From Armatimonadetes bacterium Uphvl-Ar1 (GTDB taxonomy: Bacteria; Armatimonadota; Fimbriimonadia; Fimbriimonadales; Fimbriimonadaceae): DNA of 64,000 bases. Under the pieces are notes generated by a model. It saw only the letters and a list, made by a program, of their open reading frames with translations, was not told the origin of the DNA and made no database searches. The DNA lies in NCBI GenBank assembly GCA_002162075.1, contig CP021423.1:1240001-1304000 (forward strand), read 5' to 3'. Shown here in pieces: positions 44,769 through 53,510 of this stretch (position 1 is its first letter; each line of letters begins with the position of its first letter). A program made the translations under genes and the position numbers.

Positions 44769-45185
44769 ATGGAAGAAACACTAGAGCGCGTCACCCTCGT
44801 CGATCGCATCCGCGACTTTTTTGTCCGCGAAGAAGTAGAGGAGCACGACACTGATCATGTCCCCACGCGCAGCCGTATTGAGTCAAACAGCATTCGACTC
44901 CACGCAACTCACCGGTACCACGTCACGGTTCGAAGCCAAATTGTCTCTTTCCAAGATGCCGTAGCCGCCGCTGATGGACTCAAGCGAGGCGAGCAGCAAC
45001 TCCTCAATCTCAGCCGATGCCCTGAAGACCTCCGTGAGAAGATCAAGGACTTCATGTGCGGTGTCAATTACAACGCCGAAGGGAGCTGGGAAGAAGTTGC
45101 TGATAATGTCTATCTTCTTGCTCCGGCTATCGCCCACGTTGAAGTTGCACCCGCGAGTCAACGCATGGTCGCTGGTCGAAACTAA
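44769..45185 (+). CDS. sepF: Cell division protein SepF
   Basis: The 138-residue protein has a short amphipathic N-terminus (LVDRIRDFFV) that could bind membrane. A linker and a DUF552/SepF core (about 55-130) follow, with SFQDAVAAADGLKRGEQQLLNLSRCPEDLREKIKDFMCGVNYNAEGSWEEVADNVYLLAP. SepF polymerises and anchors FtsZ to the membrane. The linker between the membrane helix and the core is short compared with Bacillus SepF. It lies downstream of yggS, as in many genomes, but ftsZ is not here. A terminator follows. Confidence 0.9.
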   Translation: MEETLERVTLVDRIRDFFVREEVEEHDTDHVPTRSRIESNSIRLHATHRYHVTVRSQIVSFQDAVAAADGLKRGEQQLLNLSRCPEDLREKIKDFMCGVNYNAEGSWEEVADNVYLLAPAIAHVEVAPASQRMVAGRN

Positions 45186-45262
45186 GACCAAACCCCAAAC
45201 ACTTTTCATTTCCTCTCCATAGAAGGGACAAAAAGAGCGAAAGCACTTGGGAACACCTAATT

Positions 45263-45294
45263 ACCCTCCGGGTTGGCCCCCGGAGGGGTTTTTT
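45263..45294 (+). terminator. Rho-independent terminator after yggS-sepF
   Basis: A CCCTCCGGG ... CCCGGAGGG stem with a 5-base loop is followed by a G and six T. Confidence 0.92.
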
Positions 45295-45319
45295 ATCGGA
45301 ACTCAGTCATAATTAAAAC

Positions 45320-45919
45320 ATGTCCGGATTCACCGTTGCTACCGGGAAAATCGCAGTCTATTTGCAAGACCACGTTGATACCGACCGGATCATCCCGGCC
45401 CGATTCCTCACAATGGTCACCAAAACGGGTTACGGTGAACTTGCCTTTGCGGACGCACGGAAGCAAGAGCAAGATTTTTTCCTCGATCAACCAAGTGCCT
45501 CCGGCGCTTCGATCCTGGTCACCGGAACTAATTTCGGTTGTGGCTCCTCCCGCGAGCACGCCGTCTGGGCGATCCAACAAGCTGGATTCATCGCCGTCAT
45601 CGCCCGAATTGATTCTGAAACCCCTGGCTACAGTGACATCTTCCGCCAAAATTCTGCCAATTGCGGGCTTCTCCTCGTTGAGCTCCCAACTGAGTCCCAT
45701 GCCAAAGTGTCGGCACTTCCGCAAGGAACCGAAATCACCATCGACCTACCGAACCAACTCGTCATTGCAAGTGGCGAAGAGTTGCCATTCGAGATCAATC
45801 CCGCCACCAAAGATCAGCTGATCAAAGGGCTCGACCTGGTCGGCACAACTCTTGTATACAATGATCAGATTGACCAATTTGAATCGAAGTGGTCAGCATT
45901 CGCTCCTGCATCGAAATGA
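45320..45919 (+). CDS. leuD: 3-isopropylmalate dehydratase small subunit
   Basis: The 199-residue swivel domain of isopropylmalate isomerase begins VYLQDHVDTDRIIPARFL. The substrate-binding GTNFGCGSSREHAVWAIQQAGFIAVIA is near 71-97, and NSANCGLL is near 113. With LeuC it converts 2- to 3-isopropylmalate in leucine synthesis. The large subunit leuC is not in the window. The related aconitase/homoaconitase small subunits differ in the loop after DTDxI. Length is normal. It may be co-transcribed with the DUF192 gene 46 bases downstream. Confidence 0.93.
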   Translation: MSGFTVATGKIAVYLQDHVDTDRIIPARFLTMVTKTGYGELAFADARKQEQDFFLDQPSASGASILVTGTNFGCGSSREHAVWAIQQAGFIAVIARIDSETPGYSDIFRQNSANCGLLLVELPTESHAKVSALPQGTEITIDLPNQLVIASGEELPFEINPATKDQLIKGLDLVGTTLVYNDQIDQFESKWSAFAPASK

Positions 45920-45965
45920 AACTTAAAACCAAGAACCCTCACCGCACGTCAAATCAAGGAAACTC

Positions 45966-46460
45966 ATGCCCATGCTAAGCCCCGTCCTCCTCTTCCTGGC
46001 GATCAACCAAACTCAACCGCCAACCACTCAAGAACCCCGATTCATCGCCGAAAGAAATTTCCAACTGAAAGACATCACTACGACAAAAATCAGCTTCAAA
46101 GAAAAGCATCAGATGACCGCCTGGGTGATGGATACAAACATGAAGCGAGCCGAGGGGATGATGTTCGTCAAGGATAACGACTTCACTGAAAAACAGGCCA
46201 TGATTTTCGTTTTTCGCTATCCCCAAATTCTCAGTTTCTGGATGCGAAACACTCACGTTGACCTGGATATTGCGTACGTTGACGGTGCCGGAAGAATTGT
46301 CAAAACCTACACGATGAAGGCATTCGACGAAACCACCGACTACAGTTCCAAACTCAACGCCATGTTTGCCATCGAAGTCAAAGCAGGACTCTTCAAAAAG
46401 CTCGGCATCGAAGCTGGTGACTTTGTGCAAATCCCAAGCTCCGTCAAAGCCAAAGAATAG
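45966..46460 (+). CDS. DUF192 family secreted protein
   Basis: The 164-residue protein has a short signal-like N-terminus (MPMLSPVLLFLAINQTQ) and a DUF192 domain (about 50-160). Family features are TNMKRAEGMMFVK, MIFVFRYPQILSFWMRNTHVDLDIAYVD and KLNAMFAIEVKAGLFKKLGIEAGDFVQI. DUF192 proteins are widespread single-domain periplasmic or lipoprotein-type beta-barrels without an established function. It is the last gene before the nusA operon promoter. Confidence 0.88.
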   Translation: MPMLSPVLLFLAINQTQPPTTQEPRFIAERNFQLKDITTTKISFKEKHQMTAWVMDTNMKRAEGMMFVKDNDFTEKQAMIFVFRYPQILSFWMRNTHVDLDIAYVDGAGRIVKTYTMKAFDETTDYSSKLNAMFAIEVKAGLFKKLGIEAGDFVQIPSSVKAKE

Positions 46461-46485
46461 AGACTCAAAGCCCGCCTGGGCGTTG

Positions 46486-46494
46486 TGCTACAAT
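46486..46494 (+). promoter_or_regulatory. Extended -10 promoter candidate for the nusA operon
   Basis: TGC-TACAAT matches an extended -10 element; no good -35 box lies 17 bases upstream. Transcription would start near 46501, about 100 bases before nusA. Confidence 0.4.
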
Positions 46495-46532
46495 AGTCGC
46501 ATTACAACCAGGCAGGAACCGAATACAAACCG

Positions 46533-46556
46533 GGTGGCCAATGGGCCGCCTTTTTT
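46533..46556 (+). terminator. Terminator-like hairpin in the nusA leader
   Basis: GGTGGCC-AATG-GGCCGCC (one G-T pair) is followed by six T, 43 bases before the nusA ATG. It lies downstream of the promoter candidate, so it may attenuate the operon; alternatively it simply ends transcripts from leuD/DUF192. Confidence 0.65.
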
Positions 46557-46599
46557 GTTATAACCGCACCTTGTCTGGCGTAAAAAAGGACGAGCAGCG

Positions 46600-47663
46600 A
46601 TGGACATCTTAAAACAGCTAGAACAAATTGCCAACGAACGCGAACTTTCAATGGACGAACTCAAGATTGAACTTGAGACCGCCCTCGCCGTTGCATACAA
46701 AAATATAAAGCCGTCCAAGGCGATATTGTCCTTCGACTCGATAACTCCGTTCCCAGCGGTGCCGTTATCGAAAAAGAGGTCGTCGGCGAAGTTCTTGAAC
46801 CTTCTATGCAAGTCAGCATAGAAGTCGCAAAGAAGTACAAAGAAGACGTTCAAATCGGAGACTTCCTTCCCCTTGAAGTTGACCCCAACACCTTCGGCCG
46901 AATCGCCGCCCAAACGTTCAAACAGGTTCTCCAACAAAAATTCCGTGAGGCTGAACTCCGCAAACTTCATGATCAATTCTCCGAAATGGTCGGCGAAGTC
47001 ATGAGTGGAATAGTCACCCGTCGAGAAGAAGGCAACGTCCTCCTTCAAGTCAACCGGCACGAAGTCGTTCTCCCCAAGCGAGAGCAAGTAGGTACCGACG
47101 ACTATCGGCCCCAAGAGCGGCTCCGTGTTCTGGTTCTCAAAATTGAAGAAGACCGGCGCGGATTCCAAGTCGTTGCCAGCCGAAGCCATCCCAACCTCAT
47201 ACGAAAACTTCTCGAACAAGAAGTCCCTGAAATTTCTGAAGGCGTTGTCGAAATCATCGCCATCGCCCGAGAACCCGGTCAGCGAAGCAAAATTGCCGTC
47301 ACCAGCCACGACGAACGAGTGGACGGAGTCGGAGCTTGCGTCGGGCAGCGCGGTTCACGCATCCAAATCCTGATGGATGAGCTCCGACCTGAAAAAATCG
47401 ATGTCGTTCCATTCTCAGAGGATCCAAAAACATTCATTATCAATGCTCTCAGCCCTGCCAAAGTCAACACCATCCGTTTGAACGAAGAGGAAAAGAGTGC
47501 GTACGTCACAGTTCCCGATAACCAACTCAGCTTGGCAATTGGTCGGGGAGGACAAAATGTCCGCCTCGCCGCCCGCCTCACCGAATGGAAGATCGACATC
47601 CGCAGCGAAGAGCAAGCCAATCAAGAAAAGGCCGCCGCTCAAGCTCAAGGAGAAGCTAACTAA
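46600..47663 (+). CDS. nusA: Transcription factor NusA, interrupted by a one-base frameshift
   Basis: The N-terminal part (MDILKQLEQIANERELSMDELKIELETALAVAYK) is in one frame and the rest (KAVQGDIVLRLDNSVPSGAVIEK onward) in the -1 frame. The switch falls in the AAAAA run at 46699-46703; one extra A would restore AYKKYKAVQ and a 354-residue NusA. The domains are then complete: N-terminal RNA polymerase-binding domain, S1 domain (about 130-200), KH1 (GACVGQRGSRIQILMDEL) and KH2 (LAIGRGGQNVRLAARL). NusA controls pausing, termination and antitermination. As the gene is essential in most bacteria, an error in the sequence is the simplest reading. It heads the nusA-ylxR-infB operon. Confidence 0.9.
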
Positions 47664-47920
47664 TTCCTGGCCCGGTCAGAACCTGCATCTCATGCCGGGC
47701 CAAAAAACACCCGAACGAGCTGATCCGATTCAATCTTGATGCGGATCATTCCCTGACCATCAATGCCCGGGCAAGAACCGGGCGCAGCTTCTATATCTGC
47801 CAAAATAGAGACTGTCTCAACTCAGCCACCGCCAAGGATGCTTGCCGCGTTCTAAAATCTCCGGTCACGGCTGAGGCCCTAGCCACAGCAATCCAAAACC
47901 CATTATGCCAACAGAGGTAA
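47663..47920 (+). CDS. ylxR: YlxR family RNA-binding protein, probable ATT start
   Basis: The frame between nusA and infB encodes an 85-residue YlxR (DUF448) protein: RTCISCRAKKHPNELIRF at 6-23 and the GRSFYICQNRDCLNSATAK motif at 40-58. This is the classic nusA-ylxR-infB position. The frame is closed by a TAA at 47657-47659 and has no ATG, GTG or TTG before the conserved RTC motif. The only plausible start is ATT at 47663, which shares one base with the nusA stop (TAATT) and has AAGGAG 10 bases upstream. ATT starts are rare; infC is the known case. The 3' end overlaps infB by 16 bases. A missing base nearby, as in nusA, is the main alternative. Confidence 0.8.
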   Translation: MPGPVRTCISCRAKKHPNELIRFNLDADHSLTINARARTGRSFYICQNRDCLNSATAKDACRVLKSPVTAEALATAIQNPLCQQR

Positions 47921-49854
47921 AGTCAAGTTCAATGCAACATAACGTCAAAGACTACGCAAAAGAAATCGGCGTGCCCGAGCAAACTTTGCTCGACGCGCTG
48001 GCGGAGTCAGATGTAGTTGTTACAAATGGTAAGTTCGAATGTGATTCAGATACTCTGGAATTTGTAACAGAACTCGCTCGGGAAAATGCCCCCGAAGACG
48101 GAAACACCGTTCACCTTCAGCCTGGGCGAACCCCCCGCGATCTCGCTGCCGCATTTGGAGTCACCGAAAAAGACATCCAGATGACCCTGATCAAGAAATT
48201 CAAGACCATGGCAACCTTGACCACTGTCTTGGGTGATGATCTTGTCGAAAAACTCGGCGGCGAATTCAATAAGACCGTCAAGTGGGGAGCCCCTGCCGCT
48301 CCCAAAAAATCGACCGCAAAGATTGGTGTAGCGAAAAAAGGCGGCGGTGCCGTCACTCGCCCCCCCGTTGTCACAATCATGGGTCATGTCGACCACGGCA
48401 AGACTTCCCTGCTCGACTACATTCGCAAAGCTAACGTGGTCAGCAAAGAGCACGGCGGGATTACTCAGCATATTGGTGCCTACCAAGTCAATCTCCCCGA
48501 AGGAACAATCACGTTCCTCGATACCCCTGGTCACGCTGCATTCACTGCCATGCGTGCCCGTGGAGCCCAAGTCACCGATATCGCAATCCTCGTCGTCGCC
48601 GCTGACGATGGCATCATGCCGCAAACCAAAGAGGCGATTTCACACGCTAAAAATGCTGGCGTGCCTATCATCGTCGCCATCAACAAGATTGACAAAGCCG
48701 GGGCCAACACAGAGAAAGTCCTCATGGCCCTGCCCCAACACGAATTAGTTCCGGAAGCCTATGGCGGTGACATCATCACCGTCCCCGTTTCCGCGCACAC
48801 TGGCGAAGGCGTCCCGAGCCTTCTCGAAATGATCCTCCTCCAAGCAGAAGTCTTGGAACTTAAAGCCGATCCCGATGGAGAATTCAAAGGTGTCGTAGTC
48901 GAAGCTCAGCTCGAAAAAGGCCGTGGCCCCGTCGCCACCGTACTTGTCGAAGAAGGCACCCTCAAAGTCGGCGACATCGTCACCGTCGGAAACACCTGGG
49001 GCAAGATCAAAGCGATGACTGACTATGCGGGTGAGCGCATTAAAACCGCTGGCCCGTCCCAACCCGTGGAAATTCTCGGTCTCAACGAAGTCCCCGGCGC
49101 TGGTGACCCTGTCAATTACGCCGCTGACGAGCGCGAAGCTCGCGAATACGCTTCCGCCGCTGAAGATCGCATCAAAGCCGCGCTCAATTCCGGACCCAAG
49201 AAAAAACTCAGCCTTCGCGACCTTCGAAAACACCTCGAAGCCACCGACGTCAAAGACCTCAACCTCATCATCAAAGCCGACGTCCAGGGATCGGTGGAAG
49301 CCGTCCGCGGTCTCGTTGAAAAAGTTCAAAACGACGAAGTCAACGTCAAGATTCTCCACGCTGGTGTCGGCAGCATCACCGAATCAGACATTCTGCTTGC
49401 CAGCACTGGTAACGCTATCTGCGTCGGATTTAACGTCAAGCCCGAACCCAAGGCCAAACAAGAAGCCGACCGCCAGAAAATCGAAATCCGAACCTACACG
49501 ATCATCTACGAATTGATTGAAGATATCGAAGCCGCCGTCAAGGGAATGCTCGAGCCCAAGTTTGAAGAGGAATATCACGGTACCGTCGAAGTCCGCGCCG
49601 TCTTCAAGCTTACAAAGGCCGGAAAAGTCGCTGGTTCCCACGTCACCGATGGGAAAATCCTGCGCAACGACAAAGTCCGAATCAAGCGAGCGAATGAAAT
49701 CGTTTTCGAAGGCACCATCGAATCACTTCGCAACGTGAAACAAGACGTGCGTGAAATGTTCGCCGGACAAGATTGCGGCCTTCGCTTCAATGGATGGGAA
49801 GATTTCAAAGAAGGCGATATCGTCGAAGCCTACGACATGGTCCAGATTGACTAA
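47905..49854 (+). CDS. infB: Translation initiation factor IF-2
   Basis: The product has 649 residues from 47905; an ATG at 47932 ([13 protein letters not shown]) starts exactly at the IF2_N domain and, with GAGG ahead of it, is an equally good start. After a short N-terminal region comes the GTPase domain with GHVDHGKTS (about 160-168), DTPGHAAF and NKIDKAG. Then come domain II ([20 protein letters not shown]), domain III ([13 protein letters not shown]) and the fMet-tRNA-binding domain IV. IF-2 places initiator tRNA on the ribosome. The N-terminal extension is very short (about 158 residues before the G domain; E. coli has about 390). Confidence 0.96.
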   Translation: MPTEVKSSSMQHNVKDYAKEIGVPEQTLLDALAESDVVVTNGKFECDSDTLEFVTELARENAPEDGNTVHLQPGRTPRDLAAAFGVTEKDIQMTLIKKFKTMATLTTVLGDDLVEKLGGEFNKTVKWGAPAAPKKSTAKIGVAKKGGGAVTRPPVVTIMGHVDHGKTSLLDYIRKANVVSKEHGGITQHIGAYQVNLPEGTITFLDTPGHAAFTAMRARGAQVTDIAILVVAADDGIMPQTKEAISHAKNAGVPIIVAINKIDKAGANTEKVLMALPQHELVPEAYGGDIITVPVSAHTGEGVPSLLEMILLQAEVLELKADPDGEFKGVVVEAQLEKGRGPVATVLVEEGTLKVGDIVTVGNTWGKIKAMTDYAGERIKTAGPSQPVEILGLNEVPGAGDPVNYAADEREAREYASAAEDRIKAALNSGPKKKLSLRDLRKHLEATDVKDLNLIIKADVQGSVEAVRGLVEKVQNDEVNVKILHAGVGSITESDILLASTGNAICVGFNVKPEPKAKQEADRQKIEIRTYTIIYELIEDIEAAVKGMLEPKFEEEYHGTVEVRAVFKLTKAGKVAGSHVTDGKILRNDKVRIKRANEIVFEGTIESLRNVKQDVREMFAGQDCGLRFNGWEDFKEGDIVEAYDMVQID

Positions 49855-49874
49855 TCCCCAAAACTGAAAACATA

Positions 49875-50660
49875 GTGAAACTCTGCCGCTTCACCCTCAC
49901 AAACCGCCCCGATGAACCAAGAACCGGGGTCTATCACGAAGGAAAAGTATACGAAACCGATGGTCAATCTGCCGCCGGAATCCACGAACCCGCCAACATC
50001 ACCTTCATTGCCCCCATCGGCACTCCGCCCGCTGTCCGACTCTTCGACCAATTCGACGCCGACGGCGGCTATTTTCTCAGCTACTTCTTCATGAATCCCG
50101 CCCAGCTCAAAGGAAGCAACGAATCCCTTTCAATGCCCCCGCAAGTCGAAGAGCTTGGCATCGAAATCCGCATCGCTGGTGTCCTCCAAGATGGCGACCA
50201 ACTCATCGAACCCCAAGAAGCCGAAAAATACATCTTGGGCTACACGGTCATGCTCTGTTTTGTGGACCGAACTCTCCAGGCCGAAGCCGAAAACCACCCG
50301 GCAATCTGGACAGAATCCCACGATATTGGCGCTCTTCTCTCCCCGTTCATCGTAACCCCCGAAGAGATGAGTGCCCATCTCATCCGCGAAACTAAATCCG
50401 GATTCAATTGGGTCTACAGCATCTTTGTCAACGAAAAGCCCATTGTCGAAGAACGCCAGTTCGCGTTTGATGTCGAGTTTTACGATCTCATTCAACGCGC
50501 CAGTCTTCGCTCTCCCCTCGCAACTGGAGAAGTGATTGCCTTCCCAAGCCTCCCGATCCCTGATTTCACCGCCACCGAACTTGGTCGCGAACTCGAGCCC
50601 GGCGACCGAGTCCGAGTCGTCGTAGACGGCCTAGGTGCCGTGAGCAGTATCATCGGCTAA
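49875..50660 (+). CDS. Fumarylacetoacetate hydrolase-fold protein with altered metal site
   Basis: The 261-residue protein starts at GTG 20 bases after infB. N-terminal MKLCRFTLTNRPDEPRTGVYHEGKVYE resembles the DUF2437 cap of FAH-family enzymes. The core has EELGIEIRIAGVLQDGDQLIEPQEAEKYILGYTVMLCFVD and a C-terminal LEPGDRVRVVVDGLGAVSS, both in family positions. In active members a Glu-x-Glu pair and an Asp in GYTxxND hold the metal; here one Glu of the pair and the Asp (a Cys at that point) are not seen. It is probably a diverged, possibly non-catalytic member. It lies in the same run as infB and the M16 peptidase. Confidence 0.65.
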   Translation: MKLCRFTLTNRPDEPRTGVYHEGKVYETDGQSAAGIHEPANITFIAPIGTPPAVRLFDQFDADGGYFLSYFFMNPAQLKGSNESLSMPPQVEELGIEIRIAGVLQDGDQLIEPQEAEKYILGYTVMLCFVDRTLQAEAENHPAIWTESHDIGALLSPFIVTPEEMSAHLIRETKSGFNWVYSIFVNEKPIVEERQFAFDVEFYDLIQRASLRSPLATGEVIAFPSLPIPDFTATELGRELEPGDRVRVVVDGLGAVSSIIG

Positions 50661-50683
50661 TCACCACATCCCAACAAAACCAC

Positions 50684-51909
50684 ATGGAATCTGTCCAGAA
50701 ATCTGAACTCAGCAACGGTGTCCGCATCCTCACCGAGCACCTCCCCTATGTCGGCTCTGCGAGCATCGGAGTTTGGTGCACCACCGGCTCAACCCACGAA
50801 ACTGAAAGTGAGGCCGGAATCACCCATTTTATTGAACACATGCTGTTCAAAGGCACTCCCAAACGCACTAGCCATCAAATCGCCGAATCTATCGAGGGCC
50901 GAGGGGAATGCTCAACGCATTTACCGACAAAGAACGCACATGTTACTACTGCCGAGTTCTTGCTGAAGATTCTGGAGTCGGATTTGATGTCCTCTCCGAC
51001 ATGGTCGCAAACGCCCTTCTTGACGCCGACGAACTGGAAAAAGAAAAAGGGGTTGTTCTCGAAGAAATCAAGCGGAGCGAAGATGAACCCGGAGATCACG
51101 TTCACGACCTCCATCTTCAAGGATTCTGGCCCACGTCTGAATTTGGTCTCCCTGTAATCGGAACGAAGGAATCCGTTTCAAGTATCACCCGCCAAAACTT
51201 AGTTGACTATATCAATCGGCGGTACCACGCGGGAACCGTCCTCGTTACCGCTGCCGGCAATGTCAACCACCAAGACTTCGTCAACTGGGCTGAGGTCAAT
51301 CTCGGGCATCTCAAGCCAGGTCCAAAAAATCCCGTCCTCGACCGCCCCACCGCTCAACCCGGCAATCAACATTTCGGAAAGAAAGTTGAGCAAGTCCATT
51401 TCTGTATCGGAACCACCGGAGTCAACTACTTTGAAGACGACTTCTACACCATGGTCGTCCTCGATGGTGTCCTGGGTGGCGGAATGAGTAGCCGCCTCTT
51501 CCAAGAAATTCGGGAGAAAAGAGGTCTTGTCTATGCGATCGGCTCCTATATGCTCACCTACACCGCCGGCGGAGCGTTCACGATTTATGGTGGCACTGGC
51601 CCCCAAACATGGGCCGAACTCCAGTCCGTTGTCCGCACCGAACTCGACAAAATGATGAATGAAGGGCCATCACCGGAAGAAGTCAATAAAGTTCAAAAGC
51701 AAATCGCCGGAAACATCGTTCTTGGCCTCGAATCCACGTCTGCCCGAATGCAGCGCATGTCGAAAAATGAAATCGTCCACGGACGCCAAATCAGCATGGA
51801 AGAAACCGTAAAGAACATCAACGCGATTACACCTGCACAAATTCAAGACCTTGCCCAGCGAATTTTCCCCGAAGATCAAATGCGCACAACCGCAATCGGC
51901 CCCGAATAA
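50684..51909 (+). CDS. M16 family zinc peptidase, interrupted by a one-base frameshift
   Basis: The first part (HFIEH, zinc ligands H48 and H52 with E51; LFKGTPKRTSHQIAESIEGRG) is in one frame and the rest (GMLNAFTDKERTCYY, KGVVLEEIKRSEDEP) in the -1 frame. The switch lies in GGGG at 50903-50906; a fifth G would restore GRGGMLNAFT and a protein of about 408 residues. The second half has the M16_C domain (RRYHAGTVLVTAAGNV, MSSRLFQEIREKRGLVYAI). These are processing peptidases like PqqL, YmxG and mitochondrial MPP. YmxG-type genes near infB/rpsO are common. No other damage is visible. Confidence 0.85.
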
Positions 51910-51918
51910 CTCCCCACC

Positions 51919-53499
51919 ATGCGCGAGCTGTATCAACTCTGGAACACGACAACCACCGAACCAGAACGACTCCGCATTCTTGCCGAGCACTTTGTCCAGG
52001 CGACGCCTGCCGATACATGCGATATTTTCCTCGCTTCAGAAGGCGGGTCGCTCATCCTTGCCGCGAGCACAACTGATGCCAGCCTCGTCGAGCGCATCCG
52101 ACTCGCCAAAGGCGTGGGCCTCGTTGGCACCGCTTATCACAACACCCGCAACATCATCATCGAATCAAACTTGCCTTCCCATCCGGAAAGCCGCCCTGTC
52201 GAAGGATTTGATCACCCCCAATACCTTGCCGCCCGGATCTATCCTTTCCAATTCAGTTCCGGATTCAAAGGTTGCCTCTTCCTCCGCCGCAAACAAAACT
52301 GGAAACTCCAAGCCCGCGAAGAAACTGCATTTGCCCAAATTCGCGAAACAGCTCTCGTCGCCTACACGGCATTCCGAGCTGGCTACGATGCCGGCTCAAA
52401 CGCCAATCGCCTCGATGCCCTCTCCGAAGTCGCACGGTCACTCACCGAATCCCCTTATCTAGAAGAAGTCCTCCAACTCCTCGTCAATCTCACCGCCAAA
52501 CGATTCAACTACCGAGTTGTCACCGTGCGTCTCCTCGACGAAGAACGACAAGAACTCATCCTCCGCGCCACGCAAGCCACTAATAAAGCGTACCAACGCA
52601 AACGCGCCATCAAGCTTGGTGAAAGTATCGCGGGTAAAGCGATCGAATCGCGGAGCCCGGTGTTTACGAACGACGTTCAAACCGACGCCGACTATATCGG
52701 CCATGACCTCGCCGAAGAGCAAGGACTGCATAGCATGATCTGCATTCCGCTGATCGTTCAAAACCGCCCTGTCGGCGTCATGAGTTGCTACACCGGCGAA
52801 ATCCGCCAGTTCACCGAAGACGAAATCGCCGTCCTCGAAACACTCGCAAAACAAGCGGCTGTGAGCATCGAACACGCCCGACTCCAAGTCCGCAACACCC
52901 TCATGCAGGAGATGCACCACCGAGTCAAGAACAATCTCCAGCAAATCGCCTCCCTCCTCCGCCTGCAAATCCGTCAATCTCACTACAAATCTCTCGAAGA
53001 TGCCCTCGGCGACTCCCTATCGCGAATTCAAGCTATCGCCTCTGTTCACGATCTGCTCAGTCGTGACGATCTTGACCATGTCAGCATCAAGCACATCGCC
53101 GAAACCCTCGGCAACCACCAGCAACAGTCGTTCATCATGCCCGGCAAATCCATCCGATTTACGGTCCGAGGTGATGAAGTCCACCTCAACACCAACCAAG
53201 CGACCCAAGTTGCCCTCGTGCTCAACGAAATGATCCAGAACGCGGTTGAGCATGGATTCGAACATGCTTCCAACGGAGAAATTCACATCACGGTCGAAGA
53301 GAAAAACGACGATATTGGTATATGGGTGAGCAACGACGGCGACCCTCTACCCGCTGATTTCGACCCGATCAAAGGCGGCCAACTCGGACTCCAGATCATC
53401 CGTTCCCTTTCCGGTGCCCTCGGCGGAACTTTCAAAATCGAAAACCGCCTCGGCTGGACTGTTTGCGAGGTCAAATTCACCCGTCAACTTGCCGAGTAA
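51919..53499 (+). CDS. Cytosolic sensor histidine kinase with two GAF domains (HisKA_2 type)
   Basis: The 526-residue protein starts 9 bases after the M16 gene. There is no membrane segment. GAF domains cover about 15-150 (degenerate) and 170-315 (VVTVRLLDEERQELILRA, SMICIPLIVQNRPVGVMSCYT). A HisKA_2 box follows, with the phospho-acceptor in MHHRVKNNLQQIASLLRLQ (H334 likely). An HATPase domain has VLNEMIQNAVEHGF (N box), VSNDGDPLP (G1) and GGQLGLQIIRSL (G2). It would sense a small molecule or redox state and pass phosphate to a response regulator, which is not encoded nearby. Confidence 0.92.
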   Translation: MRELYQLWNTTTTEPERLRILAEHFVQATPADTCDIFLASEGGSLILAASTTDASLVERIRLAKGVGLVGTAYHNTRNIIIESNLPSHPESRPVEGFDHPQYLAARIYPFQFSSGFKGCLFLRRKQNWKLQAREETAFAQIRETALVAYTAFRAGYDAGSNANRLDALSEVARSLTESPYLEEVLQLLVNLTAKRFNYRVVTVRLLDEERQELILRATQATNKAYQRKRAIKLGESIAGKAIESRSPVFTNDVQTDADYIGHDLAEEQGLHSMICIPLIVQNRPVGVMSCYTGEIRQFTEDEIAVLETLAKQAAVSIEHARLQVRNTLMQEMHHRVKNNLQQIASLLRLQIRQSHYKSLEDALGDSLSRIQAIASVHDLLSRDDLDHVSIKHIAETLGNHQQQSFIMPGKSIRFTVRGDEVHLNTNQATQVALVLNEMIQNAVEHGFEHASNGEIHITVEEKNDDIGIWVSNDGDPLPADFDPIKGGQLGLQIIRSLSGALGGTFKIENRLGWTVCEVKFTRQLAE

Positions 53500-53510
53500 C
53501 GCTTCCCATG

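Noticed and set aside
46488-47309. 273-codon minus-strand frame opposite nusA
   Set aside because: Lies on the opposite strand of a clear NusA; its composition is that of a complementary frame (Phe/Asp-rich).
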